Source: Actibacterium pelagium
Lineage (GTDB): Bacteria > Pseudomonadota > Alphaproteobacteria > Rhodobacterales > Rhodobacteraceae
NCBI RefSeq assembly: GCF_002285415.1
Contig: NZ_NSBU01000007.1
Span: 250,501-314,500 of the forward strand
Direction of reading: 5' to 3'
Length of the DNA: 64,000 nucleotides
This document shows, in pieces, positions 18,792-27,536 of the stretch. A program made the translations under genes and the position numbers. Under the pieces are notes generated by a model. It was not told the origin of the DNA and searched no databases. It saw nothing but the letters and a program-made list of their open reading frames with translations. The stretch's first letter is position 1. Each line of letters starts with the position of its first letter.

Positions 18792-20249
18792 ATGGAATTG
18801 GGCTTCACTACCGCCGTTTACGTTGTTGCGGCTGTTCTGTTCATCCTCTCGCTTGGTGGCCTGTCGGGTCAGGAAAGCGCGAAACGCGCCGTGTGGTACG
18901 GCATCGTCGGCATGGCGCTGGCGGTTGTTGCAACCCTGATCGGCCCCGGTGCCGGTCTGTGGTGGCTGTCGGTCATCCTGATCGCAGCGGGCGGCGTCAT
19001 CGGCTACATGCTGGCATCAAAAGTCGAAATGACCCAGATGCCAGAACTGGTTGCCGGTATGCACGCGCTGGTCGGTCTTGCGGCTGTCTTCGTGGGCTTC
19101 AACGCGCATATCGAACTGGGCCGCGTCATCGCGATGAGCCCGGACGGCACGCTGCCTTTGCCGAAAGACCTGGCAGCAGGTCTTGATGGCTTTGCTGCAC
19201 TTCTGGCCAAGAAGATCCCGGTTGAGGCCAGCATCCTGCGCGTCGAGCTGGTGCTTGGCGTCTGGATCGGTGCGGTAACCTTCACCGGTTCTGTCATCGC
19301 CTATGGCAAGCTGTCTGGCAAAGTGACCTCTGCGGCAACCAAGCTGCCGGGTGGCCACCTGCTGAACGCAGCGGCTGCTGCGATCTCGGTTCTGTGCCTG
19401 ATCTGGTACCTGAACTCTGGCGGCGTCTTCCCGCTGCTGATCCTGACCATTGCCGCGCTGTTCATCGGCTATCACCTGATCATGGGTATCGGTGGCGCGG
19501 ACATGCCTGTTGTTGTCTCGATGCTGAACTCGTACTCGGGTTGGGCCGCGGCGGCGATTGGCTTCTCGCTTGGCAACGATCTGCTGATCGTGGTCGGTGC
19601 GCTGGTCGGTTCTTCGGGTGCGATCCTGTCCTACATCATGTGTAAGGCGATGAACCGCTCGTTCGTCAGCGTTATCCTTGGTGGCTTTGGCGGTACCTCT
19701 GGTCCTGCAATGGAAGTCGAGGGTGAGCAGATCGCGATCGAGGCGGACGGCGTTGCACAGGCTCTGGAAGATGCCGACAGCATCATCATCATCCCTGGCT
19801 ACGGTATGGCCGTTGCTCAGGCACAGCAGAACGTCGCGGAACTGACCCGACGCCTGCGTGCCAAAGGCAAGAACGTGCGCTTTGCGATCCACCCGGTTGC
19901 GGGTCGTCTGCCGGGCCACATGAACGTTCTGCTGGCAGAAGCCAAAGTGCCGTACGACATCGTGATGGAAATGGACGAGATCAACGACGACTTCCCGGAA
20001 ACCGATGTTTCCATCGTCATCGGCTCGAACGACATCGTGAACCCGGCCGCACAAGAGGACCCGAACTCGCCGATCGCCGGCATGCCGGTTCTGGAGTGCT
20101 GGAAGTCGAAGCAGGTCTTCGTCTCCAAGCGGGGTCAGGGCACCGGCTATTCGGGCATCGAGAACCCGCTGTTCTACAAAGAGAACACGCGCATGTTCTA
20201 CGGTGACGCGAAAGCATCGCTGGACAAGCTCCTCACCATGATCGAGTGA
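18792..20249 (+). CDS. pntB: NAD(P) transhydrogenase beta subunit
   Basis: A 485-aa protein with eight to nine membrane helices in the first 280 residues and the NADP(H)-binding domain III at the C-terminus ([20 protein letters not shown], then [20 protein letters not shown]), which are signature segments of PntB. It forms the proton channel with the PntA membrane segment. The gene starts 13 bases after pntA with AAGGAGG as ribosome site, so the two form an operon closed by the terminator at 20271-20299. Confidence 0.97.
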   Translation: MELGFTTAVYVVAAVLFILSLGGLSGQESAKRAVWYGIVGMALAVVATLIGPGAGLWWLSVILIAAGGVIGYMLASKVEMTQMPELVAGMHALVGLAAVFVGFNAHIELGRVIAMSPDGTLPLPKDLAAGLDGFAALLAKKIPVEASILRVELVLGVWIGAVTFTGSVIAYGKLSGKVTSAATKLPGGHLLNAAAAAISVLCLIWYLNSGGVFPLLILTIAALFIGYHLIMGIGGADMPVVVSMLNSYSGWAAAAIGFSLGNDLLIVVGALVGSSGAILSYIMCKAMNRSFVSVILGGFGGTSGPAMEVEGEQIAIEADGVAQALEDADSIIIIPGYGMAVAQAQQNVAELTRRLRAKGKNVRFAIHPVAGRLPGHMNVLLAEAKVPYDIVMEMDEINDDFPETDVSIVIGSNDIVNPAAQEDPNSPIAGMPVLECWKSKQVFVSKRGQGTGYSGIENPLFYKENTRMFYGDAKASLDKLLTMIE

Positions 20250-20270
20250 GCCAGTCACACATAACACACG

Positions 20271-20299
20271 AAAGCCCCGCCAAATTGGCGGGGCTTTTT
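20271..20299 (+). terminator. Rho-independent terminator after pntAB
   Basis: A 10-bp stem AAGCCCCGCC with its complement GGCGGGGCTT and a short AAATT loop, followed by TTTTTGTTT, 22 bases after the pntB stop codon. Confidence 0.9.
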
Positions 20300-20435
20300 G
20301 TTTCATGACCCGATTTAACCGTCTCTTGCAGTGCTGCCGGTCCGGTATGCAAATGTATTCCGCTAACCCAATGTTTTTACGTGGTAATTTTTCAAATCTT
20401 TGCTAAAAGGGGCGAATTCAACGAGCGGACCGACC

Positions 20436-21710
20436 ATGGATAAACTGATCGACCACCCAAGCCGTTTCTCGACGCGGAACGAACTGCATGCCCGGCCATT
20501 TCCGGTGCAGGATTCCCCAGGGCGGGCGATCTGTCTTGCCTTGAAGCCTGCCGAGGAAACGCCCGAGGATGAACCGCTGAAGGCTCTGATCCGCCTGCTT
20601 GACCGCTATGGCGCGGTGCATCCGGTGCCCGACGCAAAACACTACAGCGGTGAGATTGGCCAGCACCGCCTGAAGTGGGAACGGCACACAGAGTTTGTCA
20701 CCTATACCGTCTTCTTCGACGGGGCCGGTGCCCGGCCGTTTGACCCGGCCGATTTCGAGGTTTTCCCGGATGATTGGGTGGCAGGGCTTTATGCGACCCG
20801 GATCACATCGATGCAGATCCACATCGCGCCATATGACCTGTCGGGTGACGAAACGCCGCCAGAGCTTGATGAATGGTTCCAGTCTGAAAGCCTTGCCGTC
20901 TCGACCGTGCTGGACCAAAGCGCGCTGATCGCCAGCGATTTCCGGCTGAACGGAATTGGCAATGCCCGGTTTGCGGTTTTCACCAACCCGGATACAGGGG
21001 CACAGCGGGTAGGGCGCATCCTTCAGCGGATTTGCGAGATCGAGATCTATACGTCGATGGCAATGCTGGGCCTGTCCAAGGTCCGCCATCTTGCGCCACG
21101 CATGGCAGAACTTGAGGAACGGTTGACGGCGCTCGTCGCAGAACTGCCGCTGAAGGAGAACGACCCTGAGCGGTCGTTGGACAAGTTGCTTGTTATTTCC
21201 GCCGAGCTAGAGGCGATGCAGGCCGCCGCAGCATTTCGGTTCAGTGGCACGCGTGCCTATGAGGCGATCGTAAACCAGCGTGTCGAGGTCCTGCGCGAGG
21301 CGCGTATTGGCGGACGCCAAACCTTCACCGAATTCATGATGCGCCGCTTCGATCCGGCGATGCGCACCGTTGAATCGACCAGCAAGCGCTTGGCGAAAAT
21401 GACAGCACGGGCAGGGCGCGCCGGTCAGTTGCTTAGCACACAGGTCGATGTGGCCCGGTCCAAGCAGAACCAGAAACTGCTGGAAAGCATGGACCGCCGG
21501 GCCGATCTTGCCCTGCGTCTGCAGCAAACCGTCGAAGGGCTGTCGGTCGTCGCGATCAGCTATTACGCAGTCTCGTTGGCGACCTACCTGCTGTATCCAC
21601 TGGCAGAGGCTTTGGAAATTTCGAAGGGCATGCTGACGGCAGCGGTCACCTTGCCGGTGATCGGTCTGGTCTGGTGGTTGGTGCGACGGATCAAACATTC
21701 GATGCATTAG
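20436..21710 (+). CDS. DUF3422 family membrane-anchored protein
   Basis: A 424-aa protein that fits DUF3422: it opens LIDHPSRFSTRNELHARPFP, carries a long predominantly helical body with a predicted coiled coil around residues 290-360, and ends with two hydrophobic segments (SVVAISYYAVSLATYLLYPL and MLTAAVTLPVIGLVWWLV) before a basic tail. The topology resembles that of CorA-like or coiled-coil tethers, but function is unknown. ATG 20436 begins at the conserved motif; a TTG at 20400 in frame is less likely. Confidence 0.85.
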   Translation: MDKLIDHPSRFSTRNELHARPFPVQDSPGRAICLALKPAEETPEDEPLKALIRLLDRYGAVHPVPDAKHYSGEIGQHRLKWERHTEFVTYTVFFDGAGARPFDPADFEVFPDDWVAGLYATRITSMQIHIAPYDLSGDETPPELDEWFQSESLAVSTVLDQSALIASDFRLNGIGNARFAVFTNPDTGAQRVGRILQRICEIEIYTSMAMLGLSKVRHLAPRMAELEERLTALVAELPLKENDPERSLDKLLVISAELEAMQAAAAFRFSGTRAYEAIVNQRVEVLREARIGGRQTFTEFMMRRFDPAMRTVESTSKRLAKMTARAGRAGQLLSTQVDVARSKQNQKLLESMDRRADLALRLQQTVEGLSVVAISYYAVSLATYLLYPLAEALEISKGMLTAAVTLPVIGLVWWLVRRIKHSMH

Positions 21711-21776
21711 GGTTTCGCGCTTGACCTCTACTCGTGCTGTGCTCAGTTTAAGCCGGTACGAATTAGGACAGGCAAT

Positions 21777-22946
21777 ATGGCCCGCACGCTCAGCCCTCGC
21801 GAACTTCTTGAGAAACTGGTCTCTTTCCCGACCGTCAGTCGTGACAGCAATTTGCCGCTGGTGGATTGGTTGGAAGAGTACTTGCGGTCTCAGGGGGTCG
21901 CACCGGTTCGCATGGACAGTCCGTGCGGCAAGAAAGCAGCGCTTTATGCCCATGTAGGCCCCGAGATCGAAGGCGCGATTGTCCTATCGGGTCACACGGA
22001 TGTTGTGCCTGTTGATGGTCAGCCTTGGAACACCGACCCGTTTGAAGTGGTCGAGAAAGACGGCAAGCTTTACGGGCGTGGAACCTGTGACATGAAGGGG
22101 TATGACGCGCTTGCGATCTGGGCGCTGGTCGAGGCGCATAAGATGGACCTAGAACGCCCTTTGCAATTGGCCCTATCTTATGACGAGGAACTGGGCTGCA
22201 TCGGTGCCCCGGCTTTAATCGAGCATATGCTTAGCCATGGAATGCCGCGCGGCGCGACGGTTTTGGTGGGCGAGCCCTCGATGATGAAAGTGGTCACCGG
22301 CCACAAGGGGATGGGTGGTTTCTCTGTCCATATCCGCGGGCATGAGGTGCATTCCTCGCTGCTGCCCTATGGCGTATCCGCGACGATGGAGGCCGGTCGG
22401 CTGATCCAATGGGCGAACGAGCAGAACGAAGCGAACGCGGGCAAAGTGTCCGATCTGGCTGCGCCGTTTGACCCTCCATTCACGACGCTGCACATGGGGG
22501 TTGTGAACGGCGGCACCGCAAGCAATATCACCGCACTGGATTGCCGCTTTACCTTTGACTATCGCATCGTGCCCGGAGAGACGACCGCCCAGTGGGCAGA
22601 CGCTTTCGTGGCAGAGGTCGATAAGATCCATGCACGTATCAGCGCGATCCAACCGGATGCCGGCGTGAATCTGGTGCCCAAGTTCGACATCCCCGCGCTG
22701 GTCCCGGAACAGAATGGCGAGGCCGAAGCCATCGCCCGCGCGCTTACGGGCGACAATGCCAACCATGTCGTCAGCTACGCAACCGAGGCGGGGCAGTTTC
22801 AAGAGGCCGGTTATTCGGCTGTTGTCTGCGGGCCTGGAAATATTGAACAGGCCCATCAGCCGAACGAGTATATCTCGATTGCGCAATTCGAGGCCGGACA
22901 GGCCTATATGCAGGCACTTCTCGCTACGTTACAGCGCCAAGGCTAA
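21777..22946 (+). CDS. argE: Acetylornithine deacetylase-like M20 peptidase
   Basis: A 389-aa M20-family metallohydrolase. Metal ligands are visible: His in VLSGHTDVVPVDGQPW (about residues 66-81), Asp in YGRGTCDMKG (about 100-109), and the catalytic Glu-Glu in LSYDEELGC. The family hydrolyses N-acetyl-L-ornithine to ornithine in arginine synthesis. Sequence and length fit the alphaproteobacterial ArgE group, though many of these organisms use ArgJ, so a catabolic or other N-acyl-amino-acid substrate is possible. It precedes the riboflavin genes by 60 bases without an obvious link. Confidence 0.88.
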   Translation: MARTLSPRELLEKLVSFPTVSRDSNLPLVDWLEEYLRSQGVAPVRMDSPCGKKAALYAHVGPEIEGAIVLSGHTDVVPVDGQPWNTDPFEVVEKDGKLYGRGTCDMKGYDALAIWALVEAHKMDLERPLQLALSYDEELGCIGAPALIEHMLSHGMPRGATVLVGEPSMMKVVTGHKGMGGFSVHIRGHEVHSSLLPYGVSATMEAGRLIQWANEQNEANAGKVSDLAAPFDPPFTTLHMGVVNGGTASNITALDCRFTFDYRIVPGETTAQWADAFVAEVDKIHARISAIQPDAGVNLVPKFDIPALVPEQNGEAEAIARALTGDNANHVVSYATEAGQFQEAGYSAVVCGPGNIEQAHQPNEYISIAQFEAGQAYMQALLATLQRQG

Positions 22947-23009
22947 CTGCTTTTACTGGCCATTTCCCGCCTCGCGCGGTAACTGGTTTTGAAACTTGAA
23001 AGACCGGCC

Positions 23010-24110
23010 ATGACTGAAAACTCTGAATTCGCGCACGCATTGTCCTCGACCGAGGAGATCATCGAAGAAGCCCGTCAGGGCCGAATGGTGATCCTTGTCG
23101 ACCATGAGGACCGCGAGAACGAGGGCGATCTGGTGATCCCCGCCGAGTTTGCAGATGCCGCTGCGATCAACTTCATGGCCACCCATGGGCGCGGGCTGAT
23201 CTGTCTGCCGATGACCCGCCAACGCTGTGAGGCGCTGAAACTGCCGATGATGGCGGTCAGCAATTCCTCGCGCCATGAAACGCCTTTCACCGTGTCGATC
23301 GAAGCACGCGAAGGGGTCGATACTGGCATCTCTGCCGCTGACCGGGCGCTGACCATCTCGGTCGCGATTGACGAGACGATGACCAACGCCGATCTGGCGA
23401 CGCCGGGCCACATCTTCCCGCTGAAAGCGCGGGACGGGGGCGTTCTGGTGCGCGCAGGCCATACCGAAGCGGCCGTTGACCTGTCGCGTCTGGCGGGCCT
23501 GAAACCTGCCGGGGTGATCTGTGAGATCATGAACGAAGACGGCACCATGGCGCGCTTACCGCAGCTGGTCGAATACGCGCAGAAACATGGGCTGAAGATC
23601 GGCACGATCTCGGACATGATCGCATATCGAAGCCGCCACGACCATCTGGTGAAAGAAACGCGCACGCAAACCGTCCAGTCCGCCCATGGCGGCGAATGGC
23701 AGATGCGCCTCTTCACAGAGGAGACCAGCGGGGTCGAGCATATCGTTCTGACCAAGGGCGATATCACCACGCCCGAGCCGGTTTTGATCCGCACCCATGC
23801 CCTGCGCGTGCTGGAAGACATTCTGGGCATCAATACCGAACACACGGGCGAACTTGGAGCGGCGATGGAAATCATCGCGGAAGAGGGGCGCGGCGCCGTC
23901 TGCCTGTTCCGCGAACCCCATGCCAAGATCGAGCCGCCCGAGGAAGAGGGCCCCAAGACCATCAAGCACACCGGACTGGGTGCTCAGATCCTGTCGGCCA
24001 TGGGGCTGCATGATCTGGTTTTGTTGACCAACTCGCCCCAAACGAAATATCTGGGTCTGGATGCGTATGACTTGCGCATCGTCGGCACCCGCCCGATCGC
24101 AAAGGATTAA
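23010..24110 (+). CDS. ribB: 3,4-dihydroxy-2-butanone-4-phosphate synthase fused to a degenerate GTP cyclohydrolase II-like domain (RibBX type)
   Basis: A 366-aa protein. Residues 1 to about 205 are a complete RibB domain with the acidic loop DHEDRENEGDLVIPAE and the HTEAAVDLSRLAG motif; this enzyme makes the four-carbon unit of riboflavin from ribulose-5-phosphate. Residues 206-366 align by shape with GTP cyclohydrolase II, but the Zn-binding triad C-x10-C-x-C is absent: the corresponding stretch reads HALRVLEDILGINTEHTGEL with no Cys. The second domain is therefore unlikely to open GTP. ATG 23010 is preferred over TTG 22989. ribH begins 3 bases after the stop. Confidence 0.92.
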   Translation: MTENSEFAHALSSTEEIIEEARQGRMVILVDHEDRENEGDLVIPAEFADAAAINFMATHGRGLICLPMTRQRCEALKLPMMAVSNSSRHETPFTVSIEAREGVDTGISAADRALTISVAIDETMTNADLATPGHIFPLKARDGGVLVRAGHTEAAVDLSRLAGLKPAGVICEIMNEDGTMARLPQLVEYAQKHGLKIGTISDMIAYRSRHDHLVKETRTQTVQSAHGGEWQMRLFTEETSGVEHIVLTKGDITTPEPVLIRTHALRVLEDILGINTEHTGELGAAMEIIAEEGRGAVCLFREPHAKIEPPEEEGPKTIKHTGLGAQILSAMGLHDLVLLTNSPQTKYLGLDAYDLRIVGTRPIAKD

Positions 24111-24113
24111 CCC

Positions 24114-24662
24114 ATGGCCGGAGCATCCCATTACACCCCGCCACGTCCTGAGTTCGACAAGCCCGTAAAGGTGCTGATCGTCGTGTCGCCCTATTACAAA
24201 GATATTGCCGACAACATGGTCGAAGGCGCCATCGCCGAGCTGGAAGCCGCAGGTGCTTGGCATGAGATCGTCGAAGTGCCCGGCGCGCTCGAGATCCCGG
24301 CAGCCATTGCAACCGCGCATCGCATGTCGAATTTCGACGGCTACGTGGCGCTTGGCTGCGTGATCCGGGGCGAAACGACTCACTATGACACGGTTTGCAA
24401 TGACAGCTCCCGTGGCCTGACTTTGCTTGGTCTGCAGGGCGCGTGTCTGGGCAATGGCATCCTGACAGTTGAAAATCAGGAGCAAGCAGAGGTGCGTGCA
24501 GACCCTAAAGGGCAAAATAAAGGGGGCGGAGCGGCTGCTGCGGCCTTGCACCTGATCGCACTTTCGCGCAAATGGGGCGCCCAGACCAAAGGCGTTGGCT
24601 TCAAGCCCGCCGCGGAAGAGATCAAACTGGCCGGAGAGGCCGAAGGAACGCCCACCGCATGA
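24114..24662 (+). CDS. ribH: 6,7-dimethyl-8-ribityllumazine synthase
   Basis: A 182-aa lumazine synthase that condenses the RibB product with 5-amino-6-ribitylaminouracil. Conserved segments include VPGALEIPAAI, ALGCVIRGETTHYD with the catalytic His, and NGILTVENQEQAEVRAD. The protein extends about 25 residues beyond the core at the C-terminus. The start follows the ribB stop by three bases and its own stop overlaps the nusB start, so ribB, ribH and nusB are almost certainly one transcript. Confidence 0.96.
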   Translation: MAGASHYTPPRPEFDKPVKVLIVVSPYYKDIADNMVEGAIAELEAAGAWHEIVEVPGALEIPAAIATAHRMSNFDGYVALGCVIRGETTHYDTVCNDSSRGLTLLGLQGACLGNGILTVENQEQAEVRADPKGQNKGGGAAAAALHLIALSRKWGAQTKGVGFKPAAEEIKLAGEAEGTPTA

Positions 24663-25120
24663 CCCGCGAAGACAAGCGCCAAAAGAAATCTGCCTCCCGG
24701 CTTTATGCCGTCCAGGCCCTGTTCCAGATGGAACATTCCGACCAGTCCTTCGAAACCGTTCGCAAGGAATTTGAGAACCATCGTTTTGGTGCGGAATATG
24801 ACGGTGTGGAAATGGCCGAGGGCAACGTGGACCTGTTCCGTTCGATCCTTGAGAACGCCGTGAACTGGCAGGCAAAGATCGACCAGATGACCGACCGCGC
24901 ACTGGTGGCCAAATGGCCCATCGACCGGATCGATCCCACCATTCGTGCGCTGTTCCGGGCGGCGGGTGCCGAACTGGTGGCGGCGGACACCCCGCCCAAA
25001 GTCGTCATCACTGAATTCGTTGATGTGGCCAAAGCCTTCTTCCCCGAAGGCCGCGAGCCCAAATTCGTGAACGCGGTTCTGGACCACATGGCGCGCGAAG
25101 CGCAGCCCGACGCGTTTTAA
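24659..25120 (+). CDS. nusB: Transcription antitermination factor NusB
   Basis: A 153-aa all-helical RNA-binding protein: it opens with the Arg-rich SASRLYAVQALFQME motif and has the typical C-terminal EFVDVAKAFFPEGREPKFVNAVLD. NusB with NusE binds boxA in rRNA leaders. ATG 24659 overlaps the ribH stop as ATGA, which fixes the start and indicates translational coupling; the longer frame from 24572 lies inside ribH. The 3' end overlaps the convergent exonuclease-family gene by 4 bases. Confidence 0.96.
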   Translation: MTREDKRQKKSASRLYAVQALFQMEHSDQSFETVRKEFENHRFGAEYDGVEMAEGNVDLFRSILENAVNWQAKIDQMTDRALVAKWPIDRIDPTIRALFRAAGAELVAADTPPKVVITEFVDVAKAFFPEGREPKFVNAVLDHMAREAQPDAF

Positions 25121-25809
25121 TTCAGAGTCAGATCAGCCCAGACCGGAAGGTGATCCGAAGCGCGGCGCGCCTCGGGTGTTTCGCTGACCCCGGCGTCATA
25201 CAGGCTAAAGGATCCGCAATGGCCGATCCGGTCCAATCCGGCAATCGGGCGCGAGGCGTGAAAACTGCGGCCGGGTGAATGCAGCGTAAAGCCTGTGCCC
25301 AAAGCCTCGAAACCGGCATTGGGGGACCATTCGTTCATGTCACCAGCAATGACAGTCGGCAGATCAGGTAGGGCCTCCAGTTCCTGCCGCAGATAATGCA
25401 GCTGTTGCGCACGATGCTTGCGCATCAACCCGAGATGGGTTGCGACGATGCGAATTGTTTGACCTCCAATCTCAACTTCAGCGATGCCGGCCCCCCGAGG
25501 CTCGAACCCCGGCAAATGCAGGCGATCAACCTTTTTAACGACTACGTCCGGGCTCGCCAGTACCGCGTTGCCGTGCCAGCCAACCGAGACATCGTTGGCG
25601 GCCAAGGGCAGCGGGCGCAGACCCGTACGATCTTCGATATGCTGAACCGGAATCGAAGAGGGGCGTGGCCCAAGCCGCTTGTCGGCCTCTTGCAGCACCA
25701 CGATGTCGGACTGCAATCCGGCGATGACATTCAGTGTACGATCCGGCTTGCGTCGCAGGTCTAACCCGACGCATTTACGAATGTTGTAGCTGGCGACACG
25801 CAGTTTCAT
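25117..25809 (-). CDS. Endonuclease/exonuclease/phosphatase family hydrolase
   Basis: A 230-aa protein with the motif series of the Mg-dependent EEP superfamily: ASYNIRKCVGLD at the start, VVLQEAD with the metal Glu, IVATHLGLM, VIAGDMNEW with Asp and Asn, and SDHLPVWADL at the end. Members include exonucleases, sphingomyelinases and phosphoinositide phosphatases; which activity applies here cannot be told. ATG 25809 begins at the family start; a 35-residue extension upstream to 25914 overlaps the divergent promoter region and is rejected. No signal peptide is seen. Confidence 0.88.
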   Translation of the reverse strand: MKLRVASYNIRKCVGLDLRRKPDRTLNVIAGLQSDIVVLQEADKRLGPRPSSIPVQHIEDRTGLRPLPLAANDVSVGWHGNAVLASPDVVVKKVDRLHLPGFEPRGAGIAEVEIGGQTIRIVATHLGLMRKHRAQQLHYLRQELEALPDLPTVIAGDMNEWSPNAGFEALGTGFTLHSPGRSFHASRPIAGLDRIGHCGSFSLYDAGVSETPEARRASDHLPVWADLTLN

Positions 25810-25889
25810 GTACCCCATATGGGGATCGTGAATGGCCAGCGTAAGTACCGCACATTGATACGAACTGCCGCAGGCGCTAGCCTTTTCCC

Positions 25890-26528
25890 ATGAAAACCAT
25901 GTCTCGGTACACAATACTGATCAAAGCCATCCGCCTGTTTCTGGTCGGAGAGCTGATCTTTTCGGGCATAAGTGGGCAATGGTCCGTGGCCTTTGTGTCG
26001 ATCTGGACATTGCTGATTTCTTATGTCCCGACTGTCATCAGTCGCCGTTTGGGCGTGCAATTGCCCGTGCAATTGCTGGCGCTGATCACCTTGTTCATCT
26101 TCGCCACCTTGTTCTTAGGAGAGGTCTGGGACTTCTACGGGCGTTATTGGTGGTGGGATGTGGTTTTGCACGGCGGGTCAGCCATGGCCTTCGGCTTGAT
26201 GGGCGTGGTCTTTGTCTTGCTGCTTTTCGAGGGCGACCGCTATGCCGCGCCGCCCTTTGCGATGTCCGTTCTGGCGTTCTGCGTGGCGATCAGCATCGGG
26301 GCGTCGTGGGAGGTGTTCGAGTTCCTCATGGATCAGATCTTTGGCCTGAACATGCAGAAGTCCGGGCTGATGGACACGATGTGGGACATGATCGTGGATA
26401 TGATCGGGGCGTTCATCGGGGCGACGATCGGGTTCTTTTACCTCAAGGGACGCGAGCTTGGTGGCTCTGCGGGCATGATCAGAGAGTTTATCCGGCTGAA
26501 CCGACAATTTTTCAGGCGACACCGCTAA
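25890..26528 (+). CDS. Multi-pass membrane protein, DUF2238/YjdF-like
   Basis: A 212-aa protein with about six hydrophobic helices. The segment WWWDVVLHGGSAMAFGLMG followed by ASWEVFEFLMDQIFGLNMQ and MWDMIVDMIGAFIGA matches the pattern of the YjdF/DUF2238 membrane family, in which conserved His, Glu and Asp residues lie within the membrane. Function is unknown. ATG 25890 and ATG 25899 are both usable. It is divergent from the EEP hydrolase, with an 80-base shared promoter region. Confidence 0.75.
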   Translation: MKTMSRYTILIKAIRLFLVGELIFSGISGQWSVAFVSIWTLLISYVPTVISRRLGVQLPVQLLALITLFIFATLFLGEVWDFYGRYWWWDVVLHGGSAMAFGLMGVVFVLLLFEGDRYAAPPFAMSVLAFCVAISIGASWEVFEFLMDQIFGLNMQKSGLMDTMWDMIVDMIGAFIGATIGFFYLKGRELGGSAGMIREFIRLNRQFFRRHR

Positions 26529-26606
26529 GCTGCGACGGCAAGCCACCTTGGCGAAGCCTTTGACCGAGCTAAGATCGTTGTAGTTCCTGCTGAAAAGGAG
26601 ACCGCA

Positions 26607-26903
26607 ATGCCCAAGCTTATCCGCCTCTATATCCAACAAGTTCTGATCGGTTTCGGCCTGTCCGCCTTGTTCCTTGGAATGTTGCTGTTGCTAGATATTG
26701 GGGGCTTGCAGGGCCTCGTTCTGGGCTCATCTGCGGGGTATCTGGCCGGTGTGATGCTATTCATGGGCAACGGGATCATCTTCGCGGGTGCCCAGTTCGC
26801 CTTTAAAATCCTGATGATGGCCGAGCGTAGGGGCGGCCCCAAAGGTGGCAAACGCATTCCGCTGCGCTCTTATGCAACTGCACCGGTGTCTGTTGAGAAG
26901 TAA
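26607..26903 (+). CDS. Small two-helix membrane protein of unknown function
   Basis: A 98-aa product with two transmembrane helices (VLIGFGLSALFLGMLLLLDI and GYLAGVMLFMGNGIIFAGAQ) and a basic C-terminal tail. AAAAGGAGA is 6 bases upstream of ATG 26607. I recognise no named domain. It lies 78 bases downstream of the YjdF-like gene on the same strand and may be co-transcribed with it. Confidence 0.75.
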   Translation: MPKLIRLYIQQVLIGFGLSALFLGMLLLLDIGGLQGLVLGSSAGYLAGVMLFMGNGIIFAGAQFAFKILMMAERRGGPKGGKRIPLRSYATAPVSVEK

Positions 26904-26924
26904 AAGTTGGCGGGCCCGCACGCA

Positions 26925-27104
26925 GCCGTCGAGGTAACTCATTCCCGAGGACCTGCTTACACAGGTGGGCGCCAGGTAACTGAACCAGGGTCCAGACAGA
27001 GCCAGCTCCCTCGGAATTTCTTAAGGCCACCGGAATCTGACCTCGGCACGAGAAGGGCAGCACCCGCCAGCGCCTTAGGTAGGGCGCAATGGCGGATGGT
27101 GCAA
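26925..27104 (-). ncRNA. Candidate structured non-coding RNA
   Basis: This 200-base intergenic stretch has no credible gene but holds several nested helices. One hairpin pairs 27060-27065 with 27098-27103, with inner helices CGCCA/TGGCG and GCGCC/GGCGC. A second pairs GACCTG with CAGGT(G) around 26950-26968. A long-range helix pairs ATTCCCGAGG (26941-26950) with CCTCGGAATT (27009-27018). On the minus strand the segment CTGGACCCTGGTTCAG forms a small hairpin like the one in the 3' half of the 6S RNA bubble. Strand and identity are uncertain: 6S-like RNA is my best guess, but I could not fit a full 6S closing stem. Confidence 0.35.
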
Positions 27105-27107
27105 GGG

Positions 27108-27533
27108 TTATCGCGTCTCGGGGCTGGGCGCGTCGCCTGAAAGATGCGCTTTCAGGCTGGTCTCGAAGAAGTGCTGCCAGCCGCGGGTGCAGACCTCCAG
27201 GCATTCTAGGCTTTGGTTCAGGCCCGCGTGGGTCAGGGTAATGCTGCTGCCGTCTCCGGCGGGTTTGATTGTCCAGCGCAGCGATGTCCCCGTCCATTCG
27301 GTGGTGTCAGGGATACCTTCGATAATCATGTTGGCATCAAGACAGGGCCATCGCATCGTGTCCCCTACAGGTTCACCGCGATCAAACGTGGCATGCGAGT
27401 TGTTGAACCGCACCGTCGCGATGGGGCCATCCAGCTCGACGCGTTTGGTCCACCAGATATGCATTTCGTCGCAAATTGCGCGTTTGGCCGTTGCCGGACC
27501 GGCAGGCACGGTAATGGTCGCGGAATAGTCCAC
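27108..27533 (-). CDS. SRPBCC/AHSA1-like domain protein (second in operon)
   Basis: A 141-aa START/SRPBCC-fold protein of the activator-of-Hsp90-homologue-1-like group: a short N-terminal strand and helix, then EMHIWWTKRVELDGPIATVRF, RWTIKPAGDGSSITLTHAGL and a C-terminal helix GWQHFFETSLKAHL. Bacterial members bind hydrophobic ligands and are often encoded with ArsR-type regulators, as here. It is the third gene of the ArsR-SRPBCC-SRPBCC operon, 3 bases after the preceding stop. It is divergent in sequence from its neighbour, so not a recent duplicate. Ligand unknown. Confidence 0.8.
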   Translation of the reverse strand: MDYSATITVPAGPATAKRAICDEMHIWWTKRVELDGPIATVRFNNSHATFDRGEPVGDTMRWPCLDANMIIEGIPDTTEWTGTSLRWTIKPAGDGSSITLTHAGLNQSLECLEVCTRGWQHFFETSLKAHLSGDAPSPETR

Positions 27534-27536
27534 CTA

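Noticed and set aside
17183-18808. 541-codon minus-strand frame opposite pntA
   Set aside because: Shadow of the pntA reading frame, Arg and His rich, no homology.
22947-23009. FMN riboswitch upstream of ribB
   Set aside because: The gap is only about 60 bases, too short for the FMN aptamer.
26803-27297. 164-codon minus-strand frame across the structured intergenic region
   Set aside because: Arg/Pro-rich composition, overlaps genes on both sides, no ribosome site.
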